Part shown: one piece after another, positions 9,284 to 18,005 of the stretch
Layout of the letters: each line of letters begins with the position of its first letter
Position numbering within the stretch: the first letter of the stretch is position 1
Source: Planctomycetia bacterium
Lineage (GTDB): Bacteria > Planctomycetota > UBA1135 > GCA-002686595
Length of the DNA: 64,000 nucleotides
Assembly: GCA_005778045.1 (NCBI GenBank)
Contig: SXKQ01000087.1
Location: forward strand, 1-64,000
Direction of reading: 5' to 3'
Program-made: the position numbers and the translations under genes
Notes under the pieces: generated by a model
The model's database searches: none
The model's input: only the letters and a program-made list of their open reading frames with translations
What the model was told of the DNA's origin: nothing

Positions 9284-10330
9284 ATGATGCGCGTCTCCGA
9301 CTTCCGCAGCGATACGGTCACGCGGCCGTCGCGTGACATGCTCGAGGCGATGTTCCGCGCGGACGTCGGTGACGACGTGCTCGACGGCGATCCGACCGTC
9401 GCGGCGCTCGAGCGGCGCGTGGCCGAGTTGCTCGGCAAGGATGGGGCGTGGTTCGTGCCCTCGGGCACGATGGCCAACTCGGTCGCGATCGGCTCGTGGA
9501 CGCGCCATGGCGATGAGATCTTGCTCGAGCGCAGCGCGCACATGGTGCAGTGGGAGGCCGGCGCGGCAGGCGCGCTGCACGGCGTGCAGTCGACCACCAT
9601 CGTGGCCGAGGACGGCCGCATGCCGCTCGAAGAGCTGCGGCGCTCGATCCGCCTGCGCTCGCTGCACTGCCCGAAGACGACGCTGCTGTGCGTCGAGCAG
9701 ACGTTCATGGGTTCCGGGGCGGGTCCGGGCGGACGGGTTGTGCCGCTCGAGCACCTGCGGGCGATCCACGCACTCGCGCGCGAGCAGGGCATCCCGGTGC
9801 ATATGGACGGTGCGCGCCTCATGAATGCGGTCGTCGCATCGGGCGTTCCGGCGCGCGAGCTCGCGGCCTGTGCGGAATCCGTGTCGCTGTGCCTCTCGAA
9901 GGGGCTGGGCTGCCCTGTGGGCTCGCTCATCGCCGGCCCGCGGGAGTTTCTCGAGCGCGCGCGGCTCGTCCGCAAGCGCCTCGGTGGCTGGATGCGCCAG
10001 TCCGGCGTGCTCGCGGCGGCGGGCCTTTACGCGCTCGAGCACAATGTTGCGCGCCTCGCGGAAGACCACGCACTCGCGCGCGAGCTGGCCAGCGTGCTCG
10101 ATGGCTTCGATGGTCTCGAGTGCTCCCCGAACACGGTCGAGAGCAACATCGTGATGGCGCGCGTCACACACCCGCGCCACACGCCAGAGACGCTCATGGC
10201 GGCGTTGCATGGGCGCCACGTTCTCGTCCTGCCGCAGAATGCGACCACCCTGCGCTTCGTCACGCACCTCGACGTCTCGACCGAAGACGTCGCACGGGTC
10301 GTGGTGGCGCTCGAGGAAATCCTCGGCTGA
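9284..10330 (+). CDS. ltaE: Low-specificity L-threonine aldolase
   Basis: A 348-residue PLP enzyme that cleaves threonine (or allo-threonine) to glycine and acetaldehyde. Family blocks are FRSDTVTRPS at the start, GDDVLDGDPTVAALE, VPSGTMANSVA, MDGARLMNA and the PLP lysine in SLCLSKGLGCPVGS. Length and order match the family. It lies between an aminotransferase and phosphomannomutase on the same strand with short spacers, probably co-transcribed. Confidence 0.9.
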   Translation: MMRVSDFRSDTVTRPSRDMLEAMFRADVGDDVLDGDPTVAALERRVAELLGKDGAWFVPSGTMANSVAIGSWTRHGDEILLERSAHMVQWEAGAAGALHGVQSTTIVAEDGRMPLEELRRSIRLRSLHCPKTTLLCVEQTFMGSGAGPGGRVVPLEHLRAIHALAREQGIPVHMDGARLMNAVVASGVPARELAACAESVSLCLSKGLGCPVGSLIAGPREFLERARLVRKRLGGWMRQSGVLAAAGLYALEHNVARLAEDHALARELASVLDGFDGLECSPNTVESNIVMARVTHPRHTPETLMAALHGRHVLVLPQNATTLRFVTHLDVSTEDVARVVVALEEILG

Positions 10331-10386
10331 GACTCGTCCTCGCCACTCCGTTCATCTACTCCAGACAACCCCGCACTCACTCGAAC

Positions 10387-11742
10387 ATGGGCATCTTCAA
10401 GGCCTACGATATCCGTGGCAAGTTCCCCAAGGAGCTCGACGCCGCACTCGGACGCAAGATCGGCAATGCCTTCGCGCACCTGCTGAAGGCCAAGCGGCTC
10501 GCGGTCGGACGCGACATGCGCACGCACTCGCCGGAGCTGCAGGCCGCGGTGATCGAGGGCATTCGCGACGCGGGCTGCGATGTGGTCGACATGGGACTTT
10601 GCTCGACGCCGATGGCTTACTTCGGCATTGGCTCGCAGGACGTCGACGGCGGACTCAACGTCACCGCCAGCCACAATCCGGGCGAGTACAACGGCATGAA
10701 GCTGTGCTCGCGCGGCGCGCGCCCGATCTCGGCGGCCAATGGGATCCTCGACATCGAGCGCATGGTCGCGGCGGCGCAGCCCGCTGTCGCCGCGAGGCGG
10801 GGCGCAGTGACGAAGGTCGAGCTGCTCGAGCCGTATGCCGATCACGTCGCGCGCTTCGCAAAGATCGAGCGCCCGCTCGTCGTCGCGGTCGACGTCGCCA
10901 ACGGCATGGCCGCGTACACGCTGCCGCCGCTCCTCGCGCGCCTCAAGAACGTCACGGCGCACACGCTCTTCATGCAGCTCGACGGCACGTTCCCCAATCA
11001 CGAGGCCAACCCGCTCAAGGAGGAGAACCTGCGCGACGTGAAGGCCCTGCTCGCCAAGCACAAGGCCGACGCCGGCATCGCCTTCGATGGCGACGCGGAC
11101 CGGTGCTGCTTCGTGGACGACGCTGGCCAGACGCTCTCGGCGGACCTGATGACGGCACTGCTCGCGCGCGAGATGCTGCGCGAGAAGCCGGGCAAGCCGG
11201 TGGTCTACGACCTGCGCTCGTCGTGGGTCGTGAAGGAAGAGATCGAGAAGGCCGGCGGCAGCGCGGTGCGCGATCGCGTCGGGCACTCCTTCATCAAGGC
11301 CACCATGCGCCAGAATGGCGCGATCTTCGGAGGCGAGCTCTCGGGCCACTTCTACTTCGCCGACAACTACGTGTGCGACTCGGGTGAGATCGCGTTCGTG
11401 AGCGCGCTGTCGATGCTCTCGCGTGGCGAGGACTCGCTGGCGACGCGCGCGCAAGGTCTGCGCCGCTATCACGCGAGCGGTGAGATCAACTTCCATGTCG
11501 AAGACAAGGATGGCGCCATCGCGCGGCTGCGCGAGACCTACAAGGCCGGACGCCAAGACATGCTCGACGGAATCACCGTCGAGTTCGGCGACCTGCGCTC
11601 GCCTGATTGGTGGTGGTTCAATGTGCGCGCCTCGAACACAGAGTCCCTGCTGCGGCTCAACCTCGAGGCCAGCACGGCAGCGATCCGCGACCATCGCAGG
11701 GCCGAATTGGTGGGGCTTCTCGGAGCCCCGGTCGATCACTGA
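10387..11742 (+). CDS. Phosphomannomutase/phosphoglucomutase
   Basis: A 451-residue alpha-D-phosphohexomutase that interconverts mannose- or glucose-6-phosphate and the 1-phosphate, supplying sugar nucleotides for polysaccharide. It starts MGIFKAYDIRG, with the phosphoserine loop in TASHNPGEYNGMK, the magnesium loop DGDADRC, and the sugar-specificity region GGELSGHFYF. The ATG at 10387 matches the family start, although the frame is open far upstream. Together with the ABC exporter 4 kb downstream it points to surface polysaccharide synthesis. Confidence 0.92.
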   Translation: MGIFKAYDIRGKFPKELDAALGRKIGNAFAHLLKAKRLAVGRDMRTHSPELQAAVIEGIRDAGCDVVDMGLCSTPMAYFGIGSQDVDGGLNVTASHNPGEYNGMKLCSRGARPISAANGILDIERMVAAAQPAVAARRGAVTKVELLEPYADHVARFAKIERPLVVAVDVANGMAAYTLPPLLARLKNVTAHTLFMQLDGTFPNHEANPLKEENLRDVKALLAKHKADAGIAFDGDADRCCFVDDAGQTLSADLMTALLAREMLREKPGKPVVYDLRSSWVVKEEIEKAGGSAVRDRVGHSFIKATMRQNGAIFGGELSGHFYFADNYVCDSGEIAFVSALSMLSRGEDSLATRAQGLRRYHASGEINFHVEDKDGAIARLRETYKAGRQDMLDGITVEFGDLRSPDWWWFNVRASNTESLLRLNLEASTAAIRDHRRAELVGLLGAPVDH

Positions 11743-11909
11743 GCATGTCCCCGGATCGGGACGAAATTTCCCGCTCGGGGCCTTCCCGGCGCTCGCGGAG
11801 TGACGGTCCGGTTGGGGGGTGTGGAACCCGGTTCCCTGCCCGTTAGCATCCCGGTGCAGTTGCCGGACCGTTGTCCTTGGTCCAGAGAAGGGCCGAGGGC
11901 CGTCAGCCG

Positions 11910-13769
11910 ATGAGACAAAGCCCCGTTATGTTCACCGCCCTCGTCCTCACGGCCGCCTTGCTCGGAGCACCCTCCCAGCAAGTTCGTGAGACCGTCGATC
12001 CCGGTCACATAGAGCTGTTGCGCGCGTCGAGCTGGGACGCGCTGCTCGCTCGCGATGCGCGCATCTCGTGGGGTATGCGGACGGCGAGCAGCGCGCTTGC
12101 GGTGCTCGATGACCGGGGTGCTACGCCCGCGCGTCGTGCCGTGGCCATGCTGGCGCTCGGCGCGGCGCGCCAGACGCCCGCGCGTGGCCGGATCCTCGAG
12201 CTCACGGCGGAGAAGGACCCGGAGCAGAGGCGTGCGGCCATCTGGACACTCGCGCTGTTCGCGGATCCGCGGGATGTCGCGCAGCTCATCGATTTCGCCG
12301 GGCGCAAGGCACCGCAGGTGGCGGAGACCGGCGCTTTCGCGCTCGGGTTGAACGGTACGCCGCCTGCGCTGGCGGCGCTCGAGCGCCTCGCGGCGGAGGG
12401 CGACGGGCCTGCTTCGCAGGGTGCGCGCGCCGCCCGGGCGCTGCGCGCGAGCCCGGCGCAGGAGAGCGAGCTGGCGCGTTCCTATCTCGACCTGCGCTTC
12501 GAGGCCGCACGCGCGCACGGTCTTGTGGATGGGCAAGCGTGGGAGAGCCTCTTGCTGGAGGATCTCGTGCGTAACCAGAAGTTCCTCAACCGCGTGATCT
12601 ACCGCACCGCGGCGGACCTGCGACGGCCCGGCATCGCGGATCACTTCCTCGAAGTGACTCTGGCTGGGGCCCCGCCAGAGCGCCTGAGGGGCGTGGTGCG
12701 CGCGATCCCCGAGCAGCTGGGCCAGCTCGTGGAAGCCGGGCTCTTCACGCCGGCCGGCGATGAGGAGTGGCGCATTCTCGTCGACGCGATCGACCGACTG
12801 CGCCTCGAGCAGCGCGCGGAGCCCCTCCTGCGGCGTGCCTGGAGCGTCCTTGCCGTGCGGCCGGTGGTGGCGGGCCTGCTCGCGCGCGCCGGCGCCGAAC
12901 GTTCGCTGCAGCTGCTCTCGCTTCACTTGCGCTCGGGGGACGCGCGCGAGCGCGCGCTCGCCGCGGAGGCGCTCGGCGCGGCGCGAGACCCGTCTTACAT
13001 CGCGGATCTTGCCGCTCTCGAGCTCGATGTCGACCCGCTGGTGCGCTCGACGGCGCTCGTCGCGCGCCTGCGATTGGGAGACTCGAGCGCGCTCTCGATC
13101 CTGCGCGAGCGCGCGGGCCTGACGAGCGAGCTCACGATGGCGCTCCCGTCCGATGCGGGCGCGATCCTCGAGGCGATTTCGCGCGTGGGAGGCGAGTCCA
13201 GCGTGCGCGGGCTCGCGACGGAGCTCTTGCCGCGCGTGCCCGGCGGTCTGAAGGTGCGCCTCGCGAGCGAACTGCTTTTAGGTGGCTACGAACCGGCGCG
13301 GGACGTCGTGCGCGAGCATCTCGTGCAGCAGCGGCCCGCGGGGGAGCTCTCGCGTCGCGCGGTCGAGGCGCTGGGCCATCATCCGGCCTCGGCCGACCTT
13401 GCGCTGGTGCGCAGTCTCTTCCCGCACGGCGAAGAGCTCGAGATCGACGTGGAGCTCGCGTGCGTGCTCGTGCGCGCCGGTGACGCGGAGATCGTGCCGC
13501 TTCTGCGCTCCGCGCTATGGAGCGAGCCGTGGAATCGCAGCGTGCTCGCCGCAGCGCTGTGGATCGACGTGGCTGGGCTCGATCCTCTGCGGCTCGAGCT
13601 GCAAAGGCCGCTGGCCGGAGCGAGCTCGCGCGACCTGCGGCGCGTGGGCTTTGCTCTCGGCGAGTGGGGTGGGCTGGCCGAGGTCGAGTGGCTCGGCACG
13701 CGCATCGGACCGGCGGAGCCTGCCTTGCAGGGAGCCCTGCTGGGCGCGCTCGGGGCACGGACACACTAG
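11910..13769 (+). CDS. Exported HEAT-repeat protein
   Basis: A 619-residue protein with a signal peptide (residues 1 to about 20, FTALVLTAALLGA) followed by helical repeats of HEAT type, for example RRAAIWTLALFADPRDVAQLI and RERALAAEALGAARDPSYIADL. No catalytic motif was recognised. The ATG at 11910 is chosen because it directly begins the signal peptide; an earlier TTG-type start at 11871 adds 13 polar residues. A role as a protein-protein scaffold in the periplasm is inferred only from the repeats. Confidence 0.7.
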   Translation: MRQSPVMFTALVLTAALLGAPSQQVRETVDPGHIELLRASSWDALLARDARISWGMRTASSALAVLDDRGATPARRAVAMLALGAARQTPARGRILELTAEKDPEQRRAAIWTLALFADPRDVAQLIDFAGRKAPQVAETGAFALGLNGTPPALAALERLAAEGDGPASQGARAARALRASPAQESELARSYLDLRFEAARAHGLVDGQAWESLLLEDLVRNQKFLNRVIYRTAADLRRPGIADHFLEVTLAGAPPERLRGVVRAIPEQLGQLVEAGLFTPAGDEEWRILVDAIDRLRLEQRAEPLLRRAWSVLAVRPVVAGLLARAGAERSLQLLSLHLRSGDARERALAAEALGAARDPSYIADLAALELDVDPLVRSTALVARLRLGDSSALSILRERAGLTSELTMALPSDAGAILEAISRVGGESSVRGLATELLPRVPGGLKVRLASELLLGGYEPARDVVREHLVQQRPAGELSRRAVEALGHHPASADLALVRSLFPHGEELEIDVELACVLVRAGDAEIVPLLRSALWSEPWNRSVLAAALWIDVAGLDPLRLELQRPLAGASSRDLRRVGFALGEWGGLAEVEWLGTRIGPAEPALQGALLGALGARTH

Positions 13770-13803
13770 GGAGCGCCTACGGCGCCGGCCTCAGGAAACA
13801 GCA

Positions 13804-14715
13804 ATGATGAACAAGGTAGCGATGATCGGAGTGCCCATGGACCTCGGCGGGGGACGCCGCGGCGTCGACATGGGGCCTAGCGCGATCCGCATCGCGGGAC
13901 TCGAGGACGGCCTGCGCCGGCTCGGCCTGCAGTACGAGGATCGCGGCAATCTCGCCGTGCCCGCGCCCGAGTCGCGCGAGCCGCGCGACCCGCGCGCGCG
14001 CTTTCTCGGCGAGATTTCGCGCGCTTGCCAGCGCTTGCGCGTCAAGGTCGAGAAGGTCCTCGAGGATGGCGTGTTCCCGCTCGTATTCGGAGGCGACCAC
14101 TCGATCGCCGTCGGCACGGTGGCCGCGATCAGCTCGTATCACCACCGTCGCAACCAGCGCATCGGCCTGATCTGGTTCGATGCCCACGGAGACATGAACA
14201 CGCCTGACACCTCGCCGACGGGGAACATTCACGGCATGCCCTGCGCCGCGATCCTCGGGCGCGGCGCGCCGGATCTCGTAGGGCTCGGCGACATCGTTCC
14301 GATGGTGGATCCGCGCAATGCGGTGATCGTCGGCGTGCGCGACCTCGACCAGTACGAACGAGAGGAGATCAAGTCGACGGGCGTCAAGGTCTTCACGATG
14401 CGCGACATCGACATGTGGGGCATGAACGAGATCATGCGCCGCGCGCTCGCCATCGCGACCGACGGCACCTATGGCTTCCACTTGTCGTTCGATATGGACG
14501 GGACCGATCCGCAAGTGGCTCCGGGCGTCGGCACGCCCGTCCCCGGCGGCACGGACCTGCGCGAGTCGCACCTCGTGATGGAGCACGCTTTCGAGTCGGG
14601 CAAGCTGCTCGGACTCGAGATCACGGAGATCAACCCGATCCTCGACGAGCGCAACAAGACCGCCGAGTTCGCCGTACAGCTGGTCCTGTCGGCGATGGGA
14701 AAGCGCATCATCTGA
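13804..14715 (+). CDS. rocF: Arginase
   Basis: A 303-residue ureohydrolase with all six manganese ligands visible: His99 (GGDHS), Asp126, His128 and Asp130 (DAHGD), Asp230 and Asp232 (SFDMDGTDP). The N-terminus, VAMIGVPMDLGGGRRGVDMG, is that of true arginase, which splits arginine to ornithine and urea. Two ATG codons (13804 and 13807) are possible starts. It sits 34 bases after the HEAT gene and 2 bases before the exporter permease. No ornithine pathway gene is adjacent. Confidence 0.93.
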   Translation: MMNKVAMIGVPMDLGGGRRGVDMGPSAIRIAGLEDGLRRLGLQYEDRGNLAVPAPESREPRDPRARFLGEISRACQRLRVKVEKVLEDGVFPLVFGGDHSIAVGTVAAISSYHHRRNQRIGLIWFDAHGDMNTPDTSPTGNIHGMPCAAILGRGAPDLVGLGDIVPMVDPRNAVIVGVRDLDQYEREEIKSTGVKVFTMRDIDMWGMNEIMRRALAIATDGTYGFHLSFDMDGTDPQVAPGVGTPVPGGTDLRESHLVMEHAFESGKLLGLEITEINPILDERNKTAEFAVQLVLSAMGKRII

Positions 14716-14717
14716 CC

Positions 14718-15593
14718 ATGACGCTTGCGCGCCTGTATCGCTCGCTCCGCCGCCACGCCCCGCTGGTGGGCAACTTCGTCGACAAGGACCTGAAGGGGCG
14801 CTACATCGGCTCGACGGCAGGCTTCTTCTGGTCGCTTGTCCATCCGCTGCTCAGCCTCGCGACCTACACCTTCGTATTCAGCTTCGTGCTCGACAGCCGC
14901 TGGAGCGCGCAGCAGCCGACCTCGCAGGTCGTGCTGATGATGTACCTCGGCATCGTGACGTGGGGTTGCCACGCCGAGATCGTCACGCGCAGCACCGGCA
15001 CGCTGATCGACAACGGGAACCTGATCAAGAAGGTCGTGTTCCCAAGTGAAATCCTGCCGGCCTACATCTCGATGTCGGCGCTTGCGAACCTGCTGATCGG
15101 GGTCTTGCTCGTGCTGCTTGGCACGCTCGCGTTCGGCTACGCCTTCCCGGCGGTGAATCCGATGCCGTCCGACTGGATCCCGGCGCCCGGCGAGCGCGGG
15201 TTCGAGCCCCTGAGGCTCGGGCCGTCCCTACTCAGCCTCCCGCTGCTCTTGGTGCTGCATCTCGGTTTCTCGCTCGGGCTGGGGTACTTGCTGGCGACGC
15301 TCAATCTCATGATCCGCGACGTCGGCCACTTCACCTCGGCGTTCATCACGATCTGGATGTTCGGTACGCCGATCTTCTATCCAGAGACGATGGTGCGAGA
15401 GCGCGGATTCAACTGGGTCGTCGACCTGAACCCGATGGCATGGCTGGTGGGGGCCTATCGCGAAGCGATCCTCTTCGGTCACTGGCCGGAGCCATTGATG
15501 CTCGCGAAGCTCGCGTTTGTGGCGCTCGCCTCCCTGTGGATCGGCACGTACTTCTTCTTCAAGGCCCAGCACCGCTTCGCGGACTTCCTCTAG
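14718..15593 (+). CDS. ABC-2 polysaccharide exporter permease (Wzm-like)
   Basis: A 291-residue membrane protein with about six hydrophobic segments and the ABC-2 family start RDLKGRYIGS-like (here DKDLKGRYIGSTAGFFWSLV). It forms the membrane channel for lipid-linked polysaccharide or teichoic-acid-type polymer and pairs with the ATPase 7 bases downstream. A longer extramembrane loop (PSDWIPAPGERGFEPLRLG) precedes the fourth hydrophobic segment, which is unusual compared with short Wzm proteins. It begins just after the arginase stop. Confidence 0.88.
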   Translation: MTLARLYRSLRRHAPLVGNFVDKDLKGRYIGSTAGFFWSLVHPLLSLATYTFVFSFVLDSRWSAQQPTSQVVLMMYLGIVTWGCHAEIVTRSTGTLIDNGNLIKKVVFPSEILPAYISMSALANLLIGVLLVLLGTLAFGYAFPAVNPMPSDWIPAPGERGFEPLRLGPSLLSLPLLLVLHLGFSLGLGYLLATLNLMIRDVGHFTSAFITIWMFGTPIFYPETMVRERGFNWVVDLNPMAWLVGAYREAILFGHWPEPLMLAKLAFVALASLWIGTYFFFKAQHRFADFL

Positions 15594-15600
15594 GCGCACC

Positions 15601-16899
15601 ATGAGCAGCCAGCAGGGAGCGGCCACGCCGGGCCGCGAGCGCTCGAGCGCGATCTACGCCGAGGATCTCTCGAAGTGCTATCGCATCTACCGCAAGCCGA
15701 TCCACCGGCTGTGGGACGTGCTGTTCAACTCACGCAGCTACCAGGAATTCTGGGCCGTGCGCAACGTGTACCTCGACATCCCGCACGGCAGCACGGTCGG
15801 CATCATCGGCGAGAACGGGGCCGGCAAGAGCTCTTTGCTCAAGCTGCTCACGGGTATCACCACGCCCTCGACGGGCAAGGTCGAAGTGCAGGGGCGCATC
15901 GCCTCGTTGCTCGAGCTTGGCGCCGGATTCCATCCCGAGTTCACGGGTCGCGAGAATATCCGGCTCAATTGCGCCATCCTTGGCATGACGCCGGAAGAGA
16001 CCGCGGCGCGCTTCCAGCGCATCGTGGACTTCAGCGAGCTCGGCGACTTCATCGATCGGCCGGTCAAGACCTACAGCTCGGGCATGTACGTGCGGCTGGG
16101 ATTTTCGGTCGCGGCGACCGTGGATCCCGACATTCTCATCATCGACGAGGCGCTTTCGGTGGGGGACGAGCACTTCCGCGGCAAGTGCACCAATCGCCTG
16201 AACGAGATCCGCGAGCAGGGCAAGACCGTGGTGTTCGTCAGCCACGACATGGGCGCGATCAAGTCCATGTGCAAGTGGGTGATCCTGATGGATCAAGGCA
16301 AGGTGCTCGAGCAGGGCACGGCCGAGCAGGTGGCGGACGCATACCTCAAGCGTGCCAAGGCGCGCGGCAATGAGCGTCTCTCGATGGTCGACCGCGGCAA
16401 GAGCGAGTATCCGCGCTGGGGCTCCGGCGAGGTCGAGGTCACGCATTTCGAGATGCTCGACGAACATCGTGCCCCTACGCACGTGATCCAGACAGGGCGA
16501 CCCTACTCGATCCGTATGGCTTGGAAGGTGCACCGGGAGTGCGGGAACCCCGTGTTCGGGGTGGGCTTGTATCGCACCGACGGCACCTACCTGAATGGCT
16601 CGAACCATCAGTGGCGCGAGCAGCCGATCGAACTCCAGCGCGTGCAGCCGGGAGACGAGGGCGAGGTGGAGATTTTCGTCGAGCGCATGCTGCTGCAGCA
16701 CGGTCAGTATTACCTGACGCTGTTCCTCTACGATCACTCCAAGGCATCGCCGACGGCCATCGACCACCGCGAGCATGTGCTCACCTTCGAGGTGCTCGAC
16801 GTCGATCGCGCGCAGCACGGGATGATCCAGGTGCCCTCGCGCTGGACGCTGACCCGCCGCGGTCCATCGGGCACGTCGGCCTTGGAGTCCCAGCGGTGA
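15601..16899 (+). CDS. Polysaccharide ABC exporter ATPase with C-terminal sugar-binding domain (Wzt-like)
   Basis: A 432-residue ATPase. Walker A GENGAGKSS is at residues 70-78, the signature is YSSGMYVRLGF (the short form typical of this subfamily) and Walker B is DILIIDEALSVGD. From about residue 280 to the end there is a beta-rich domain like the Wzt C-terminal domain, which recognises the modified end of the O-antigen chain before export. The ATG at 15601 fits; the frame is open upstream inside the permease gene. Its stop overlaps the methyltransferase start, consistent with a terminal methyl cap as the export signal (inference). Confidence 0.9.
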   Translation: MSSQQGAATPGRERSSAIYAEDLSKCYRIYRKPIHRLWDVLFNSRSYQEFWAVRNVYLDIPHGSTVGIIGENGAGKSSLLKLLTGITTPSTGKVEVQGRIASLLELGAGFHPEFTGRENIRLNCAILGMTPEETAARFQRIVDFSELGDFIDRPVKTYSSGMYVRLGFSVAATVDPDILIIDEALSVGDEHFRGKCTNRLNEIREQGKTVVFVSHDMGAIKSMCKWVILMDQGKVLEQGTAEQVADAYLKRAKARGNERLSMVDRGKSEYPRWGSGEVEVTHFEMLDEHRAPTHVIQTGRPYSIRMAWKVHRECGNPVFGVGLYRTDGTYLNGSNHQWREQPIELQRVQPGDEGEVEIFVERMLLQHGQYYLTLFLYDHSKASPTAIDHREHVLTFEVLDVDRAQHGMIQVPSRWTLTRRGPSGTSALESQR

Positions 16900-17987
16900 A
16901 GGCGGATGTCCTCCGCTTGCCGTTCGACCAGTACCAGCGCTATCGGCTGGTGTCGGATGTGTTGCGCCAGCTGCGCGGCGACGGGCCGCCGCTGCGCGTG
17001 CTCGACGTCGGCGGTCGCACCGCTGTGCTGCGAGAGTTCCTCGGCGACGCGCGCATCGATCTGGTCGACGTCGAGTCGAGCGGCAGTTCCGGGCTCGTGC
17101 TCGGCGACGGGAGTCGCTTGCCGTTCCAGTCGGCGTCATTCGATGCCGTGTGCGCGTTCGACACGCTCGAGCACGTCCCGGTGCCGCTGCGCGAGGCCTT
17201 CGTCGCCGAGGTGCGCCGCGTCTCGCGCGGCTGGGTGATCCTCGCCGGGCCCTACGCCCATCCGCGCGTCGAGCAGGCGGAGGAGTTGCTGCAGCAATTT
17301 CTGGAGCGCAAGCTCGGCGAGCGACATCGTTACCTCGACGAACACCGCCATCACGGGCTGCCCGAGCGGGCGGCGGTCGAGACGCAGCTCGAGCGCAGCG
17401 GAGCGCGCGTGCTCTCGATCCCTCACGGGAACCTCGATCGCTGGCTCGTGCTGCAGTGCCTGTCGATGTACATGGACTACGACCCGGCGCTGCGCCCCAT
17501 CGCGCGTGACTTCCAGCGCTTCTACAACGCCGAGCTCTATGCGTCGGATCACGCCGAGCCGGTCTACCGTCACGTGATCGTCGCCGCGCTGGGCGATCGG
17601 CCCATGCCGCGTGCCGGCGAGCTGCTCGGGCCTGCCGTCGCTCCGGTGGGAGCGCTGCGCTCGACGTTCGACATGCTCGGGGAACTCGTGCACTTCGACC
17701 GCGAGCGCAATTGGTGGCACGCGGTGCGGGGCGAGTTCGAGCGTACGGTCGAGAGCTATCGACGGGAGCTCGAGCGTACGCAGCAGGGGCTCGCTGAGAG
17801 CGAGGGCAGTATCCGCGGCTTGCGCGAGGAACTCGCTAAGGCCAACGCGTACACCGAGCACCTGAGCGGGGCCTACTTATCGAGCGAGGACGGTCGCAAG
17901 TACCATTTGGCGCGCGGGGATGAGCTGCGCGCCGAAGTCGCGGCCCTCAAGACCCGCATCGCGGAGCTCGAGCGCGGCGCACACTGA
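16896..17987 (+). CDS. SAM-dependent methyltransferase with C-terminal coiled coil
   Basis: A 363-residue protein starting at GTG (16896), overlapping the Wzt stop by 4 bases. The N-terminal half is a class I methyltransferase: motif I VLDVGGRTAVL, DVESSG, then the FDAVCAFDTLEHVP block. The C-terminal part (about residues 265-360) is highly charged and predicted coiled coil (RRELERTQQGLAESEGSIRG). In WbdD-type systems a coiled coil sets chain length while a methyl group ends growth of the O-antigen; the same arrangement next to a Wzm/Wzt pair suggests a chain-terminating role here (inference). Confidence 0.8.
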   Translation: MKADVLRLPFDQYQRYRLVSDVLRQLRGDGPPLRVLDVGGRTAVLREFLGDARIDLVDVESSGSSGLVLGDGSRLPFQSASFDAVCAFDTLEHVPVPLREAFVAEVRRVSRGWVILAGPYAHPRVEQAEELLQQFLERKLGERHRYLDEHRHHGLPERAAVETQLERSGARVLSIPHGNLDRWLVLQCLSMYMDYDPALRPIARDFQRFYNAELYASDHAEPVYRHVIVAALGDRPMPRAGELLGPAVAPVGALRSTFDMLGELVHFDRERNWWHAVRGEFERTVESYRRELERTQQGLAESEGSIRGLREELAKANAYTEHLSGAYLSSEDGRKYHLARGDELRAEVAALKTRIAELERGAH

Positions 17988-18005
17988 ACCCCCGCCGTGC
18001 GCGGC

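Noticed and set aside
8098..9975. 625-codon minus-strand frame opposite the aminotransferase and threonine aldolase
   Set aside because: Translated sequence is Arg/His/Val rich without motifs, and both opposite-strand genes are clear enzymes.
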